Below are positions 1 to 8,292 of a stretch of DNA of 64,000 nucleotides, piece after piece. The stretch is from NCBI RefSeq assembly GCF_001509475.1, contig NZ_LLZG01000058.1:51367-115366 (forward strand), in the 5' to 3' direction. Each line of letters starts with the position of its first letter. The first letter of the stretch is position 1. A program made the position numbers and the translations under genes. Source of the DNA: Streptomyces regalis. Lineage in GTDB: Bacteria > Actinomycetota > Actinomycetes > Streptomycetales > Streptomycetaceae. The notes under the pieces are model-generated. The model saw only the letters and a list, made by a program, of their open reading frames with translations, searched no databases and was not told the DNA's origin.

Positions 1-682
1 CACCGATGAGGTCCGCTCCGCGCAGGTCGGCGCCGGTCAGGTCGGCGGCTATGAGGTAGGCGCCGCGCAGGTTCGCGCCGCGCAGGTCGGCGCCCTTGAG
101 ACGGGCGCCCATCAGATCCGCGCCCCGGCGGTCCTTCTTGCGGCCGCGGGTGCCGGCCCGCGCCAGCTCGCTGGTCTTCAGCAGGAGCACGTTGACCTGC
201 TGCCGGTGAGCGGCCACGTCCAGCGCGCCGAGTTCCTCCGGGGTCCGGCGGGTGAACTCCTCGGTCGTCTCCAGGAGGCCGCGCAGCTCGGCGTGGAGGG
301 GGCGGGCGGCGGGCAGGGTGAGGGCCTCGGTCAGGTACCAGAGCAGTTCGTGGAGCTGGCGGACGACCGGGAAGACGTCGAACATCCGGCGGGCGTGCTC
401 CCGGGATGCCGTGCGCCAGTCCTTCCCGGCGAAGGTGACCTGCGAGACCTTCTGACCGGCGCCGAAGCAGTCGTAGACCGTGCAGCCGGTGAAGCCCTTG
501 TGCCGGAGCCGGGCGTGGATGCCGCAGCGGTGGTCGTCCTGGAGGTTCCGGCAGGGTGTTCCGGCCGCCTTGTCGACCGCGAAGTCGGCGGAGGCGGCGA
601 AGGGCAGGGCGACGCAGCACAGCCCGAAGCACCGCTCGCAGTCCCCGTGCAGGTCCGCCCGGTCGACGGTCTGATCTTGCAT
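1..682 (-). CDS. Pentapeptide-repeat protein with N-terminal Cys-rich domain (3' end outside window)
   Basis: The leftward reading frame opens with MQDQTVDRADL and runs off the window after about 227 residues. Residues 15-75 carry a cysteine pattern (CERCFGLCC, then single Cys at about 43, 52, 66 and 70) like the CxxC...CC metal-binding YkgJ-type proteins. A helical middle follows, and from about residue 192 there are A(D/N)LxG pentapeptide repeats (GADLMGARLKGADLRGANL), which form a right-handed beta-helix. The role is unknown; the Cys cluster could bind zinc or an Fe-S cluster. An in-frame ATG at 694 would add four residues, and neither start has a strong Shine-Dalgarno. It is transcribed away from the DUF5999 gene. 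Confidence 0.8.
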   Translation of the reverse strand, partial: MQDQTVDRADLHGDCERCFGLCCVALPFAASADFAVDKAAGTPCRNLQDDHRCGIHARLRHKGFTGCTVYDCFGAGQKVSQVTFAGKDWRTASREHARRMFDVFPVVRQLHELLWYLTEALTLPAARPLHAELRGLLETTEEFTRRTPEELGALDVAAHRQQVNVLLLKTSELARAGTRGRKKDRRGADLMGARLKGADLRGANLRGAYLIAADLTGADLRGADLIG

Positions 683-835
683 GACGTTCAGCATACGGAA
701 CGAAAACTCACCGACGAGTTTCCGGGGCTGTGGGGGTCTTCTCATCCAACGGAAAACAAGCTCGGCTACCACTGAGATACGAGCCGACGAAAGCAGGAGC
801 ACCACCGCGTCGAAGAAGAGTCGAGGAGAGCCATC

Positions 836-1036
836 ATGTGCAGCCACCAGCCCTCGTGCCCCACTGCCGACAGCCCGGACCATCACGCCGCTGTGATCGT
901 GTCGGCCCACCCCGAACAGGGCTGGAGCCTGCTGTGCAACGGCACCATCGTCTTCGACGACACCGGTGAACTCCTCCCGGACGGGCGGGTGGTGAGCCCG
1001 CACCGTACGGTCGGCGTACTGGCCGTGGCCGCCTGA
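836..1036 (+). CDS. DUF5999 family small protein
   Basis: This 66-residue protein (MCSHQPSCPTAD...HPEQGWSLLCNGTIVFDDTGELLPDGR) matches my memory of the DUF5999 family, which is very conserved in Streptomyces and related actinomycetes and has no known function. The ATG lies 7 bases after a GAGGAGAG ribosome-binding site at about 823-830. There are no membrane segments. The three Cys residues near the N-terminus and in the core are typical of the family. It converges on the ECF sigma gene, with only 3 bases between stop codons. It stands alone, with no operon partner. Confidence 0.85.
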   Translation: MCSHQPSCPTADSPDHHAAVIVSAHPEQGWSLLCNGTIVFDDTGELLPDGRVVSPHRTVGVLAVAA

Positions 1037-1039
1037 GCG

Positions 1040-1939
1040 TCAGTCGTCCAGACCGGTCAGGTCCAGGCGCCCCAGACGCTCGGGGTCGGCCAGGATGTAC
1101 ATCTCCGTGATGCGGCCGTCGGCGATGGTGACGCCCATGACCGACTGCGGCTTCCCTTCGGGGGCGTTGAGGACCCCGACCGTGCCGTTGACGAGCACGA
1201 GCGCGAGCTGCGTGTCCTGCGCGAACTGCCGGAACAGCAGCGCCTGTTCGGCCACCGGCTTCGCACCGCGCACCACCTTGGACGCCGCGACACCGCGGAC
1301 CAGCGGCCCGGAGTCGGCGCGCAGCACCACGTCGGGGTCGAGGACCGCGAGCAGCGCCTCGAAGTCCCCGGCGCGGGAGGCCGCCATGAAGGCGTCGAGG
1401 ACCTGCCGCTGTCTGCCGAGGTCCGGCTCGGCCGACGGCGTGGCGCCCCGCACCCGGCGCCGGGCACGGCTGGCCAGCTGACGGGTCGCGGCCGAGGAGC
1501 GTTCCACGATCGGCGCGATGTCGTCGAAGGGCACCGCGAACATGTCGTGCAGCACGAACGCGATCCGCTCGGCGGGCTCCAGTGTCTCCAGCACGACCAG
1601 CAGGGCCAGGCCCACCGAGTCGGCCTGGAGCACCTCCTGTTCCGGGTCGATCGTCGACAGCGGTCTGATCACGGGATCCGGGACGAAGGTGTCGTCCAGC
1701 GGCTCCTCGTGGCGTCGCGTGCGCGACCGGAGCATGTCCAGGCAGACCCGGCCGACCACCGTGGTCAGCCAGCCGCCGAGGTTCTCGATGTCGCCCGCGT
1801 CGCTGCGGCTCAGCTTCAGCCAGGCCTCCTGGACGGCGTCCTCCGCCTCGGCCAGGGAGCCGAGCATGCGGTAGGCGACCGCCTTGAGATGGCCGCGGTG
1901 CTCCTCGAAGCGGTCCGCCAGCAGTTCCGTGTCGTTCAC
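1040..1939 (-). CDS. ECF41-type RNA polymerase sigma factor (SigJ-like)
   Basis: A 299-residue sigma-70 family protein. Region 2 is at residues 10-80 (YRMLGSLAEAEDAVQEAWL), region 4 at about 105-165 (LEPAERIAFVLHDMF..FDDIAPIVERSSAATRQLASRARRRV), and a SnoaL-like C-terminal extension starts near residue 178. The extension ends with YILADPERLGRL, equivalent to the NPDKL motif of ECF41 factors, where the extension replaces an anti-sigma factor and tunes activity. ECF41 genes usually sit beside an oxidoreductase, carboxymuconolactone decarboxylase or epimerase target; none is adjacent here, so the target is unclear. The start is GTG 1939, preceded by a G-rich stretch (ACGGGGGGAAT). Confidence 0.9.
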   Translation of the reverse strand: MNDTELLADRFEEHRGHLKAVAYRMLGSLAEAEDAVQEAWLKLSRSDAGDIENLGGWLTTVVGRVCLDMLRSRTRRHEEPLDDTFVPDPVIRPLSTIDPEQEVLQADSVGLALLVVLETLEPAERIAFVLHDMFAVPFDDIAPIVERSSAATRQLASRARRRVRGATPSAEPDLGRQRQVLDAFMAASRAGDFEALLAVLDPDVVLRADSGPLVRGVAASKVVRGAKPVAEQALLFRQFAQDTQLALVLVNGTVGVLNAPEGKPQSVMGVTIADGRITEMYILADPERLGRLDLTGLDD

Positions 1940-1988
1940 ATTCCCCCCGTTTCGCCCTTCAGTTGAGCAGGTCTGCCGGTGAGCAGCT

Positions 1989-2732
1989 CTACCGGCTGAA
2001 CAACTCGAACGCCACAGCCGGCTTCCCGCCGAACCGCTTCCCCGTCGCCTCGGCGTTCGCGGTGAGGAAGCCGCGGGCGTACGTCTCCGGATCCTGGCTC
2101 GTCAACGCCTCGATGTAGGTGCGGTGTTCGAGCAGCGAGCGCACCGCACGCTCCAGACCCGCCGAGGCGTCCGCCGCGTGCGTGGGCGTGCTGGAGCCCG
2201 CGACGGCGACCCAGCGCACGCCGTTCCAGGGCTCGAGGCCCTGCTCGACGAGCTCCGGGAAGATCCACCGGTTGCCCGCGTCCCCGGCCGCGTCCAGCGT
2301 GGCTCGGCCGACCGCCACGTGGTCCGGGGTGTTCCAGGCGACGCCGCCCCAGGTGTCCCGGTGGTTGAGCGTGATCACCAGCTCGGGCCGGTGCCGGCGG
2401 ATCGCGGCGGCGATGTCACGGCGCAGGGCGGTGCCGTACTCGATCACGCCGTCCTCATGGTCGAGGAACTCCACCGTCGACACGCCGACCACCGCGGCGC
2501 TGGCCCGCTGCTCGCGTTCGCGCAGCGGACCGCACTTCGCCGGTTCCAGCGTGTCCATGCCGGCCTCGCCGCGCGTCGCCAGTACGTACGCCACCTCGCG
2601 GCCCCCGTCCGTCCAGGCGGCGATCGCCGCCGAGCAGCCGTACTCGAGGTCGTCCGGGTGCGCCACGACGGCGAGCGCGCGCTGCCAGTCGTCGGGCATG
2701 GGCTGGAGCTGAGTGATCGTCGGCTCGGTCAT
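1989..2732 (-). CDS. PIG-L / LmbE family N-acetylglucosaminyl deacetylase-like protein
   Basis: A 247-residue cytoplasmic zinc hydrolase of the PIG-L fold. The metal-binding AHPDDLEYG motif is near residue 25, and the second ligand region NTPDHVAVG is near residue 140. The family removes acetyl groups from N-acetylglucosamine-type substrates (MshB in mycothiol synthesis, or antibiotic pathways). No mycothiol genes are nearby, so the substrate cannot be assigned. The ATG at 2732 gives the usual family length. It lies 49 bases upstream of the ECF gene on the same strand and could share a transcript with it. Confidence 0.85.
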   Translation of the reverse strand: MTEPTITQLQPMPDDWQRALAVVAHPDDLEYGCSAAIAAWTDGGREVAYVLATRGEAGMDTLEPAKCGPLREREQRASAAVVGVSTVEFLDHEDGVIEYGTALRRDIAAAIRRHRPELVITLNHRDTWGGVAWNTPDHVAVGRATLDAAGDAGNRWIFPELVEQGLEPWNGVRWVAVAGSSTPTHAADASAGLERAVRSLLEHRTYIEALTSQDPETYARGFLTANAEATGKRFGGKPAVAFELFSR

Positions 2733-2760
2733 GCCCGCACACTAACCGGTCACACCGACA

Positions 2761-4062
2761 TCACGCTTCGTCACGGGTGAGCGCGAGCAGCCGGTCCAGG
2801 ACGCGGGGGCCGCCGGCCCGTACGCCGTCGTGCTCGAACTCGTCGGTGACCCAGGTACGCAGCCCGCGGATGGCGCGGGCGGTGGCGAGGGAGTGGGCGG
2901 TGTCGACGTACATGTCCTCGTGGTAGACGGCCGCCGCGACCGGCACTTCGTTGGCGGCGAGGCGGGCGGAGTCGTAAAGGGGCTTCCAGTCGGTGCGGGC
3001 GGCGAGGAGTTCGGCGGTCTCGCGCAGCGGGCGCAGGGCCGGGTCGCAGTCGAACATCCAGGGGTGGATGGTCTCGCCGGTGAACAGCAACGGCCCGTCT
3101 CCGGCGAGCGTCTTGGCCGCGTCGAACTGCGGGAACTCGGCGCGGACGCGCTCGGCGGACCAGGCGGTGGGGCGGGCGTCCTGGCCGTAGATCGCCTCGT
3201 GGACGAGGGCGTACAGGGGGTGGCTCGCGTACGACAGCAGGCCCTGGACCTCCTCCTGGAACGCGTCGGAGAGGGCCGGGCCCTGCGGGGTGCGGACGAA
3301 GGCGTCTTCCAGGAGGTAGTGCAGGCGGTGGCTGCCCTCGCTGCCGCCGAGGACGATGCCGAGGGACTGGAAGGCCTCGGCGGTGAGGCGGTAGCCGTTC
3401 GGCAGGACCACGTCGTTTTCGAGGAGGTGGTCGGCGATACGGCGGGCGCGCTCGACGTCCTGCGGGTAGCGGGCGTAGTGCGCGCCGACCTTGCGCTCGA
3501 TGCGGGGGTAGGCCGCGCGGTAGACGTCGTCGGCGTGGGCGTCGAGGGAGGGCAGGCCGCCGGTGATGACGGCGGCGGTCAGGCCCTCGGGGGCGGTGGA
3601 GAGGTAGTTGACCGTGCAGAAGCCGCCGAAGCTCTGGCCGAGGACGGTCCAGGGGGCGCCGCCGGTCACCTCCCGGCGGATCGCCTCGCAGTCGCGGACG
3701 ATCGCGTCGGCGCGGAAGTGCGTGAGGTAGTCGGCCTGTTCGGCGGGGCCGCCGCGCAGGGGGAGGGTCTGGCGGTTGGCGGGCGTGGAGTGGCCGGTGC
3801 CGCGCTGGTCGAGGAGCAGGACGCGGTACTCCTTGAGGGCGCGGCCGAGCCAGGCGCCCTTGCCGACGAAGCGGTTCGCGCCGAAGCCGGGGCCGCCCTG
3901 GAGGTAGACCAGCCACGGGAGGTCCTGGTGCGCCTTGTCGCCGGCGACGACCTCACGGGCGTAGAGCTCGATCGTCTCCCCCGTCGGGGCGTCGTGGTCG
4001 AGGGGCACGGTGAAGTGGCGGTCGGTGAGGACGACGCCGGGCTGGCGGTAGCTGACGGTCAA
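2761..4062 (-). CDS. Alpha/beta hydrolase, proline iminopeptidase-like (S33)
   Basis: 433 residues from a TTG start at 4062, chosen because GGGAG lies about 7 bases upstream and homology begins there (TVSYRQPGVVLTDRHFTVPLDHD). The open frame continues upstream, but it is antisense-like sequence across the lacI gene. The oxyanion region is YLQGGPGFGANRF (about 50-62), the nucleophile elbow is GQSFGGF (about 136-142), and the acid/His region is near the C-terminus (YHEDMYVDTAHS). This is the prolyl aminopeptidase-type arrangement found in many actinobacterial cytoplasmic peptidases. It lies 101 bases past the lacI stop on the same strand and could be co-transcribed, but has no evident role in sugar use. 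Confidence 0.88.
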   Translation of the reverse strand: MTVSYRQPGVVLTDRHFTVPLDHDAPTGETIELYAREVVAGDKAHQDLPWLVYLQGGPGFGANRFVGKGAWLGRALKEYRVLLLDQRGTGHSTPANRQTLPLRGGPAEQADYLTHFRADAIVRDCEAIRREVTGGAPWTVLGQSFGGFCTVNYLSTAPEGLTAAVITGGLPSLDAHADDVYRAAYPRIERKVGAHYARYPQDVERARRIADHLLENDVVLPNGYRLTAEAFQSLGIVLGGSEGSHRLHYLLEDAFVRTPQGPALSDAFQEEVQGLLSYASHPLYALVHEAIYGQDARPTAWSAERVRAEFPQFDAAKTLAGDGPLLFTGETIHPWMFDCDPALRPLRETAELLAARTDWKPLYDSARLAANEVPVAAAVYHEDMYVDTAHSLATARAIRGLRTWVTDEFEHDGVRAGGPRVLDRLLALTRDEA

Positions 4063-4163
4063 CAGGGCTCCCGGGACGGAGGGTTTTCGGGCCGCGTCCC
4101 AGTTCAGCACATGTTCGTCCGCCGACCGAGCCCCGGGATCATGAAATCGTACTGAATGGCGGA

Positions 4164-5189
4164 TCAGCGGGCCGAAAGACTGGACCGCCGCACCACCAGC
4201 TCCGGCTGCAGGACGACCCGCCGGTGCTCGTGCTTCCTCGTCGCGGTCTCCTCCTCCGTCTCCTCCAGCAGCATCTCCGCCGCGAGGGTGCCCATGGTGA
4301 CCGCGGGCTGCCGTACGGAGGTGAGGGGGACGGCCGCGGCGGCCGCGAACTCGATGTCGTCGTAGCCGACGATCGCGAGGTCGTCGGGGACGCCGACGCC
4401 CGCGGCGTACATGGCCTGCAGGACACCGAGGGCGAGCAGGTCGTTGGCGCAGAAAGCGGCGGTCGGGCGCTCGGCGAGGCCGAGCAGGCGGGCGCCGGCG
4501 TCCCGGCCCGCGGCGACGTCGAGCCGCTCGGTGGGCAGCTCCCGCAGGTGCTCGGGGCCGAGGCCGGCCTCCTCCAGCGCGTGCAGGGCGCCCGTGCGGC
4601 GGTCGCGGACCTGGTTGAGGCCGGGCGGGCCGCTGACGTACGCGATGGAGCGGTGCCCTGCGTCGACGAGATGGCGTACGGCGAGGGCGCCGCCCGCGAC
4701 GTCGTCGACGGAGACCGAGCACTCGGTGGTGCCCTCGGCGACCCGGTCGACGAGGACGAAGGGGATGCCGTGCCGCCGGAAGGTCTCGATGTTGCGGCCG
4801 GTGGCGTCGGCAGGGGTCAGCAGGACGCCCCGCACCCGCTGCTCGGCGAAGAGCGACAGGTAGTCGGCCTCCTCGCTCGCGCTCTGTGCGCTGTTGCAGA
4901 CCATCACGCCGAGCCCGGCCTCACGCGCGGCCCGCTCGGCGCCGCGCGCCACGTCGACGAAGAAGGGGTTGCCCATGTCGAGGACGAGCAGCCCCATGAT
5001 GCGGCTGCGGCCCGCGCGCAGCTGGCGCGCGGACTCGCTGCGGACATAGCCCAGCCGGTCTATCGCGGACTGCACCCGCGCCCGGGTCTCGGTCGCGACC
5101 GTGTCCGGACGGTTGATGACGTTCGAGACCGTGCCGACGGAGACTCCGGCGGCGCGAGCGACGTCCTTGATACCCACCGACTGGGCCAT
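4164..5189 (-). CDS. LacI family transcriptional regulator, probable rhamnose-locus repressor
   Basis: 341 residues. The N-terminal LacI HTH is at 5-50 (IKDVARAAGVSVGTVSNVINRP). The periplasmic-binding-like effector domain covers 60-335, with LDMGNPFFVDVARGAE, GHRSIAYVSGP and AIVGYDDIEFAAAAAVPLTSVRQP. It is the last regulatory gene of the leftward rhamnose arm, after the BNR-4 enzyme. By family behaviour it should bind the TGAAA/TTTCA palindromes at 11880-11891 and 12046-12057 and release them on a sugar or phosphosugar signal. That assignment is inference from position and site type. No clear operator is seen at its own start. Confidence 0.88.
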   Translation of the reverse strand: MAQSVGIKDVARAAGVSVGTVSNVINRPDTVATETRARVQSAIDRLGYVRSESARQLRAGRSRIMGLLVLDMGNPFFVDVARGAERAAREAGLGVMVCNSAQSASEEADYLSLFAEQRVRGVLLTPADATGRNIETFRRHGIPFVLVDRVAEGTTECSVSVDDVAGGALAVRHLVDAGHRSIAYVSGPPGLNQVRDRRTGALHALEEAGLGPEHLRELPTERLDVAAGRDAGARLLGLAERPTAAFCANDLLALGVLQAMYAAGVGVPDDLAIVGYDDIEFAAAAAVPLTSVRQPAVTMGTLAAEMLLEETEEETATRKHEHRRVVLQPELVVRRSSLSAR

Positions 5190-5273
5190 CGGGCAGGGAC
5201 CTCCAGTGAGACGCGAGAAGACGTGGGGCGGTGGGAACGCACATTACCGTCAAGCCGCCCACAACGGCTGTGG

Positions 5274-6704
5274 TCAGGCAGGCAGGCGGAAGTTGAGGTT
5301 GCGCAGCGCCGAGGGCGTCGTACCGCTGGACTTCTCCTGGTACATGATCGACAGGAAGTTGTCCTGCGCGATGCGCGTCTCGTCGATGACGACCTCGCCG
5401 AAGGCGTTCAGCCCGGCCGTGACGCCGTCGTACAGGACCGACCAGTCCGTGTGACCAGAGGCCTTGGAGGCTCCGGCGATCCGGCAGAACGGGAAGATCG
5501 CATACGCGTTGTCGTACTTGTCCAGGATCAGCTTGGTGCGCTGGCTGGAGTTCAGCGGGACCGGGAGCTCGGTCTTCTGCCAGGTGCCGGAGGAGTTCTT
5601 GCGGACGTGGAAGGCGCGGCCGTTCGCGGTGCGGTCGGCGACGTAGTTCGTCGTGCACTGGCCGAAGCGGCCGGGGACGTAACTGATGATCGCGTGCGGC
5701 AGGCCCGCGGAGTCGGTGAACTGGCTCTCCTGGTTCATCAGGGAGTGGTCCGGGTTGAGCGCGTCGATCACCAGTCCGCTGTCGGTGACGGCGACCTTGT
5801 CGGAGCCGCCGGTGGTACCGACGACGGTACCGGCGTTGTTGCGCCAGGTGCGGCCGCGGTCGTCGGAGTAGACGTAGCCGGTGTCGTGGTTGGTGATGCC
5901 GCCGCCGTTGCACATCACGGCGCCGTTCTGCTCGCGCCAGGTGAAGAAGGAGTGCAGGCGGCCGTTCTTGTCGTAGTCGATGCCGTGCAGGTACATGTTG
6001 CGGGCCGTCGAGGAGCCGTGCTCGCTGGTGTACGTCCCGGTGGAGCTGGTCCACTCGCCGAGGTTGGTCCAGGTCGAACCGTCGTACTCGGCGAGGGCGT
6101 TGCGGCCGTTGCCGGAGATGGCCACCCGGTAGCTGAGCTGCAGCTTGCCCTCGGGGGTCGAGACGAACTGCGGGTAGGTGAACTGCGAGGTGAGCGCGAG
6201 GCCGTCGAGGGTGGACTGCGGGGCGCCGAAGCGGCTCGCGGTCCAGCTCAGGCCGGACGGGTTGTCCATCAGCCCCGCGACCGACTTGACGTAGGTGAAG
6301 CCGTCGCTGTGCGAGTCCATGTTGAGGTGGAGGCGGCCGTCGACCTTCGAGATCCCCATCGAGATGACGTTGTGGGAGTCGTTGTAGCGCAGGGTGTGGC
6401 CGACCTTGACCGTGGACCAGGTGCTGGAGCCGAGGACGCGGCGGCCGACGACGGCGTTGCGGTCGGCGGTGTACCAGACGGCGTACTGGTAGCCCTTGTA
6501 GGTCAGCAGGCCGTTCTTCTGGAAGGAGTTGTTGTTGACCAGACCGTCGTACGACACGAAGAAGATGGCCTGCGTGTCGAGGGTGGTGGTGCCGGTCAGG
6601 GTGAGGGACGGGCCGGGGTCGGCGGCACGGGCGGTGCCGGAGGCGAGGGCGGGGGTCACGACGGCTCCAGCGAGGGCAGCGCCCAGCAGCGTGCGTCTCT
6701 TCAT
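5274..6704 (-). CDS. Secreted BNR-4 beta-propeller protein, candidate L-rhamnose-releasing polysaccharide lyase (PL42-like)
   Basis: 476 residues. A signal peptide (MKRRTLLGAALAGAVVTPALASGTARA, cleavage near 27) starts with KRR, so it may be Tat- or Sec-exported. The mature part is a BNR-4 repeat domain filling the whole chain, with blade-like segments such as YKGYQYAVWYTADRNAVVG, YNDSHNVISMGIS and DDRGRTWRNNAGT. BNR-4 proteins include the seven-bladed L-rhamnose-alpha-1,4-D-glucuronate lyase of Fusarium, which founded PL42 and cuts terminal rhamnose from gum arabic. Here the gene sits between rhamnose mutarotase and the lacI regulator, which fits extracellular rhamnose release. Sequence and context support this; activity is inferred. 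The ATG is at 6704. Confidence 0.8.
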   Translation of the reverse strand: MKRRTLLGAALAGAVVTPALASGTARAADPGPSLTLTGTTTLDTQAIFFVSYDGLVNNNSFQKNGLLTYKGYQYAVWYTADRNAVVGRRVLGSSTWSTVKVGHTLRYNDSHNVISMGISKVDGRLHLNMDSHSDGFTYVKSVAGLMDNPSGLSWTASRFGAPQSTLDGLALTSQFTYPQFVSTPEGKLQLSYRVAISGNGRNALAEYDGSTWTNLGEWTSSTGTYTSEHGSSTARNMYLHGIDYDKNGRLHSFFTWREQNGAVMCNGGGITNHDTGYVYSDDRGRTWRNNAGTVVGTTGGSDKVAVTDSGLVIDALNPDHSLMNQESQFTDSAGLPHAIISYVPGRFGQCTTNYVADRTANGRAFHVRKNSSGTWQKTELPVPLNSSQRTKLILDKYDNAYAIFPFCRIAGASKASGHTDWSVLYDGVTAGLNAFGEVVIDETRIAQDNFLSIMYQEKSSGTTPSALRNLNFRLPA

Positions 6705-6754
6705 CTCGGGGGACTCCGTTGTCGGCGAGGTGCGGGGAGGGGGACCTTCAGGGG

Positions 6755-7075
6755 TCAGGCGAGGTGGAACACTTCCGTGAGCGGTTTCATGGCCTCATCA
6801 GGCCGGGCGCCGTCCAACGACTCGAAGAACGGCGCCATCTCCGCCTGCCAGCGGGCGTTGACATCGGTGGCTTCCATACCGGCCACGGCGGCTGCGAAGT
6901 CCTCGGTCTCCAGGTAGCCGACGAGCAGGCCGTCCTCGCGCAGGAAGAGCGAGTAGTTGTGCCAGCCGGTGGCCGAGAGCGCATCGAGCATCTCGGGCCA
7001 CACGGCGGCGTGCCGCTCGCGGTACTCGTCGAGGCGGTCCGCCCTGACCTTCAGCAGGAAGCACACGCGCTGCAT
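6755..7075 (-). CDS. rhaM: L-rhamnose mutarotase
   Basis: 106 residues, the normal RhaM length (104-106). The sequence MQRVCFLLKVRADRLDEYRERHAAVWPEML with the GWHNYSLFLREDGLLVGYLE strand pair and the RWQAEMAPFFE helix is typical of the dimeric alpha+beta-barrel family, with the active-site His in ERHAAVWPEM. It interconverts alpha and beta anomers of L-rhamnose so the isomerase gets its preferred form. The start at 7075 is fixed by GGAGG 7 bases upstream and by family length. It is 17 bases after rhaS and 50 bases before the BNR-4 enzyme, so all are likely one operon. Confidence 0.93.
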   Translation of the reverse strand: MQRVCFLLKVRADRLDEYRERHAAVWPEMLDALSATGWHNYSLFLREDGLLVGYLETEDFAAAVAGMEATDVNARWQAEMAPFFESLDGARPDEAMKPLTEVFHLA

Positions 7076-7092
7076 CAACAACCCTCCGGATG

Positions 7093-8172
7093 TCAGAAGT
7101 TGAACTGGTCGATGTTCTTGGCGTCGAAAACGGTCGGCTTGCCGAGGCTGATCACGCCGTCCTTGCCGATGGTGTACGTCGTGTCGCCGGCCTTGAAGGT
7201 CTCGCCCTCCTTGCCGGTGATCTGGCCGGAGACCAGGGCGACGGCGGCGCGGGCGGCCAGGTCGCCGAGCTTCGCCGGGTCCCACAGCTCGAAGCCCTCG
7301 ACGGTGCCGTTCTTGACGTACTTGCGCATGTCGTTGGGGGTACCGAGGCCGGTCAGCTTGACCTTCCCCTTGTACTTGGAACCCGACAGGTACTGGGCGG
7401 CGGCCTTGATGCCGACGGTGGTCGGGGAGATGATCCCCTTCAGGTTCGGGTACTCCTGGAGCAGGCCCTGGGTCTGCTGGAAGGACTTCTGGGCGTCGTC
7501 GTCACCGTAGGCGACCTTGACGAGCTTGACGTCCTTGTACTTGGGGTCCTCGAGCTCCTGCTTCATGAAGTCGATCCAGATGTTCTGGTTCGTCGCGGTC
7601 TGCGCGGCGGACAGGATCGCGATCTCGCCCTTGTAGCCGATCTGCTCGGCGAGCAGCTGCACCTCGGTGCGGCCGAGGTCCTCGGCGGAGGCCTGCGAGA
7701 CGAAGGCGTTGCGGCAGTCGGCGGTGGTGTCGGAGTCGTAGGTGACGACCTTGATGCCGTTCTTCATGGCCTGCTTGAGCGCGGTGCACAGGGCACCCGG
7801 GTCCTGCGCGGAGACGGCCATCGCGTCGACCTGCTGCTGGGTGAGCGTGTTGACGTAGGAGACCTGGCCGGCGGTGTCGGTCGCGCTGGACGGGCCGACC
7901 TCCTTGTAGCTGGAGCCCAGCTCCTTCAGGGCCGCCTCGCCGCCCTTGTCGGCGGAGGTGAAGTAGGGGTTGTTGACCTGCTTGGGCAGGAAGCCGACGG
8001 TCAGCCCCTTCTTCAGCTCGGCGTTCGGGTCGGCCTTCCCTGCGGTGGCGGCCGAGGCGCCCTCGCTCTTGACGTCCTCCTTGGTGGTGCCGCCGCAGGC
8101 GGTGGCGGCCAGGGCGAGGGACGTGACGGCGGCGAGGGCCGCGCAGGTACGGCGGATGGATGCCTTGCGCAT
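7093..8172 (-). CDS. rhaS: Rhamnose ABC transporter substrate-binding lipoprotein
   Basis: 359 residues. The lipoprotein signal has its lipobox at LAATAC, with lipidated Cys26. The mature protein is a type I periplasmic-binding (RbsB-like) domain: LTVGFLPKQVNNPYFTSADKGGEAALKELG near the N-terminus, then VVTYDSDT, ISPTTVGIKAAAQYL and the C-terminal FDAKNIDQFNF seen in rhizobial RhaS-type proteins. It captures rhamnose at the outer face of the membrane for RhaPQT. The 120-base gap to rhaQ holds a hairpin-forming intergenic repeat, so rhaS may be expressed at a different level from the membrane genes. Confidence 0.9.
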   Translation of the reverse strand: MRKASIRRTCAALAAVTSLALAATACGGTTKEDVKSEGASAATAGKADPNAELKKGLTVGFLPKQVNNPYFTSADKGGEAALKELGSSYKEVGPSSATDTAGQVSYVNTLTQQQVDAMAVSAQDPGALCTALKQAMKNGIKVVTYDSDTTADCRNAFVSQASAEDLGRTEVQLLAEQIGYKGEIAILSAAQTATNQNIWIDFMKQELEDPKYKDVKLVKVAYGDDDAQKSFQQTQGLLQEYPNLKGIISPTTVGIKAAAQYLSGSKYKGKVKLTGLGTPNDMRKYVKNGTVEGFELWDPAKLGDLAARAAVALVSGQITGKEGETFKAGDTTYTIGKDGVISLGKPTVFDAKNIDQFNF

Positions 8173-8210
8173 GGTGGGTCCTTTTTACGAAGGTGAGGTG
8201 GAGCGCCCCG

Positions 8211-8280
8211 TTAGGGGCGCGGGGCGGTATCGATATGCGGCTCCGCCGCGTGGGCGCGACCAGCCACGACGGACCGGCAG
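8211..8280. repeat. Streptomyces-type short intergenic repeat, copy 1 (long form)
   Basis: Begins TTAGGGGCGCGGGG (8211-8224) and continues through GCGCGACCAGCC (8254-8265). The same two blocks, in reverse orientation, flank a much shorter middle at 13322-13351. The middle here is about 29 bases and includes GCGGCTCCGCCGC. GCGCCCC/GGGGCGC just upstream (8203-8220) can form a stem-loop. I recognise the element as a common Streptomyces intergenic repeat. In the rhaQ-rhaS gap it could attenuate or stabilise the mRNA. Confidence 0.7.
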
Positions 8281-8292
8281 TTTTCGAACGGC

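Noticed and set aside
4063..4722. N-terminal extension of the hydrolase to 653 residues
   Set aside because: The extension is antisense-like Arg/Pro-rich sequence over lacI; homology and ribosome-binding site point to TTG 4062.
4224..6917. An 897-residue rightward open frame opposite lacI and the BNR-4 gene
   Set aside because: It is antisense to two well-supported genes, is low in complexity and rich in Val/Gly/Ala as expected for a GC-rich antisense frame, and has no recognisable domain.
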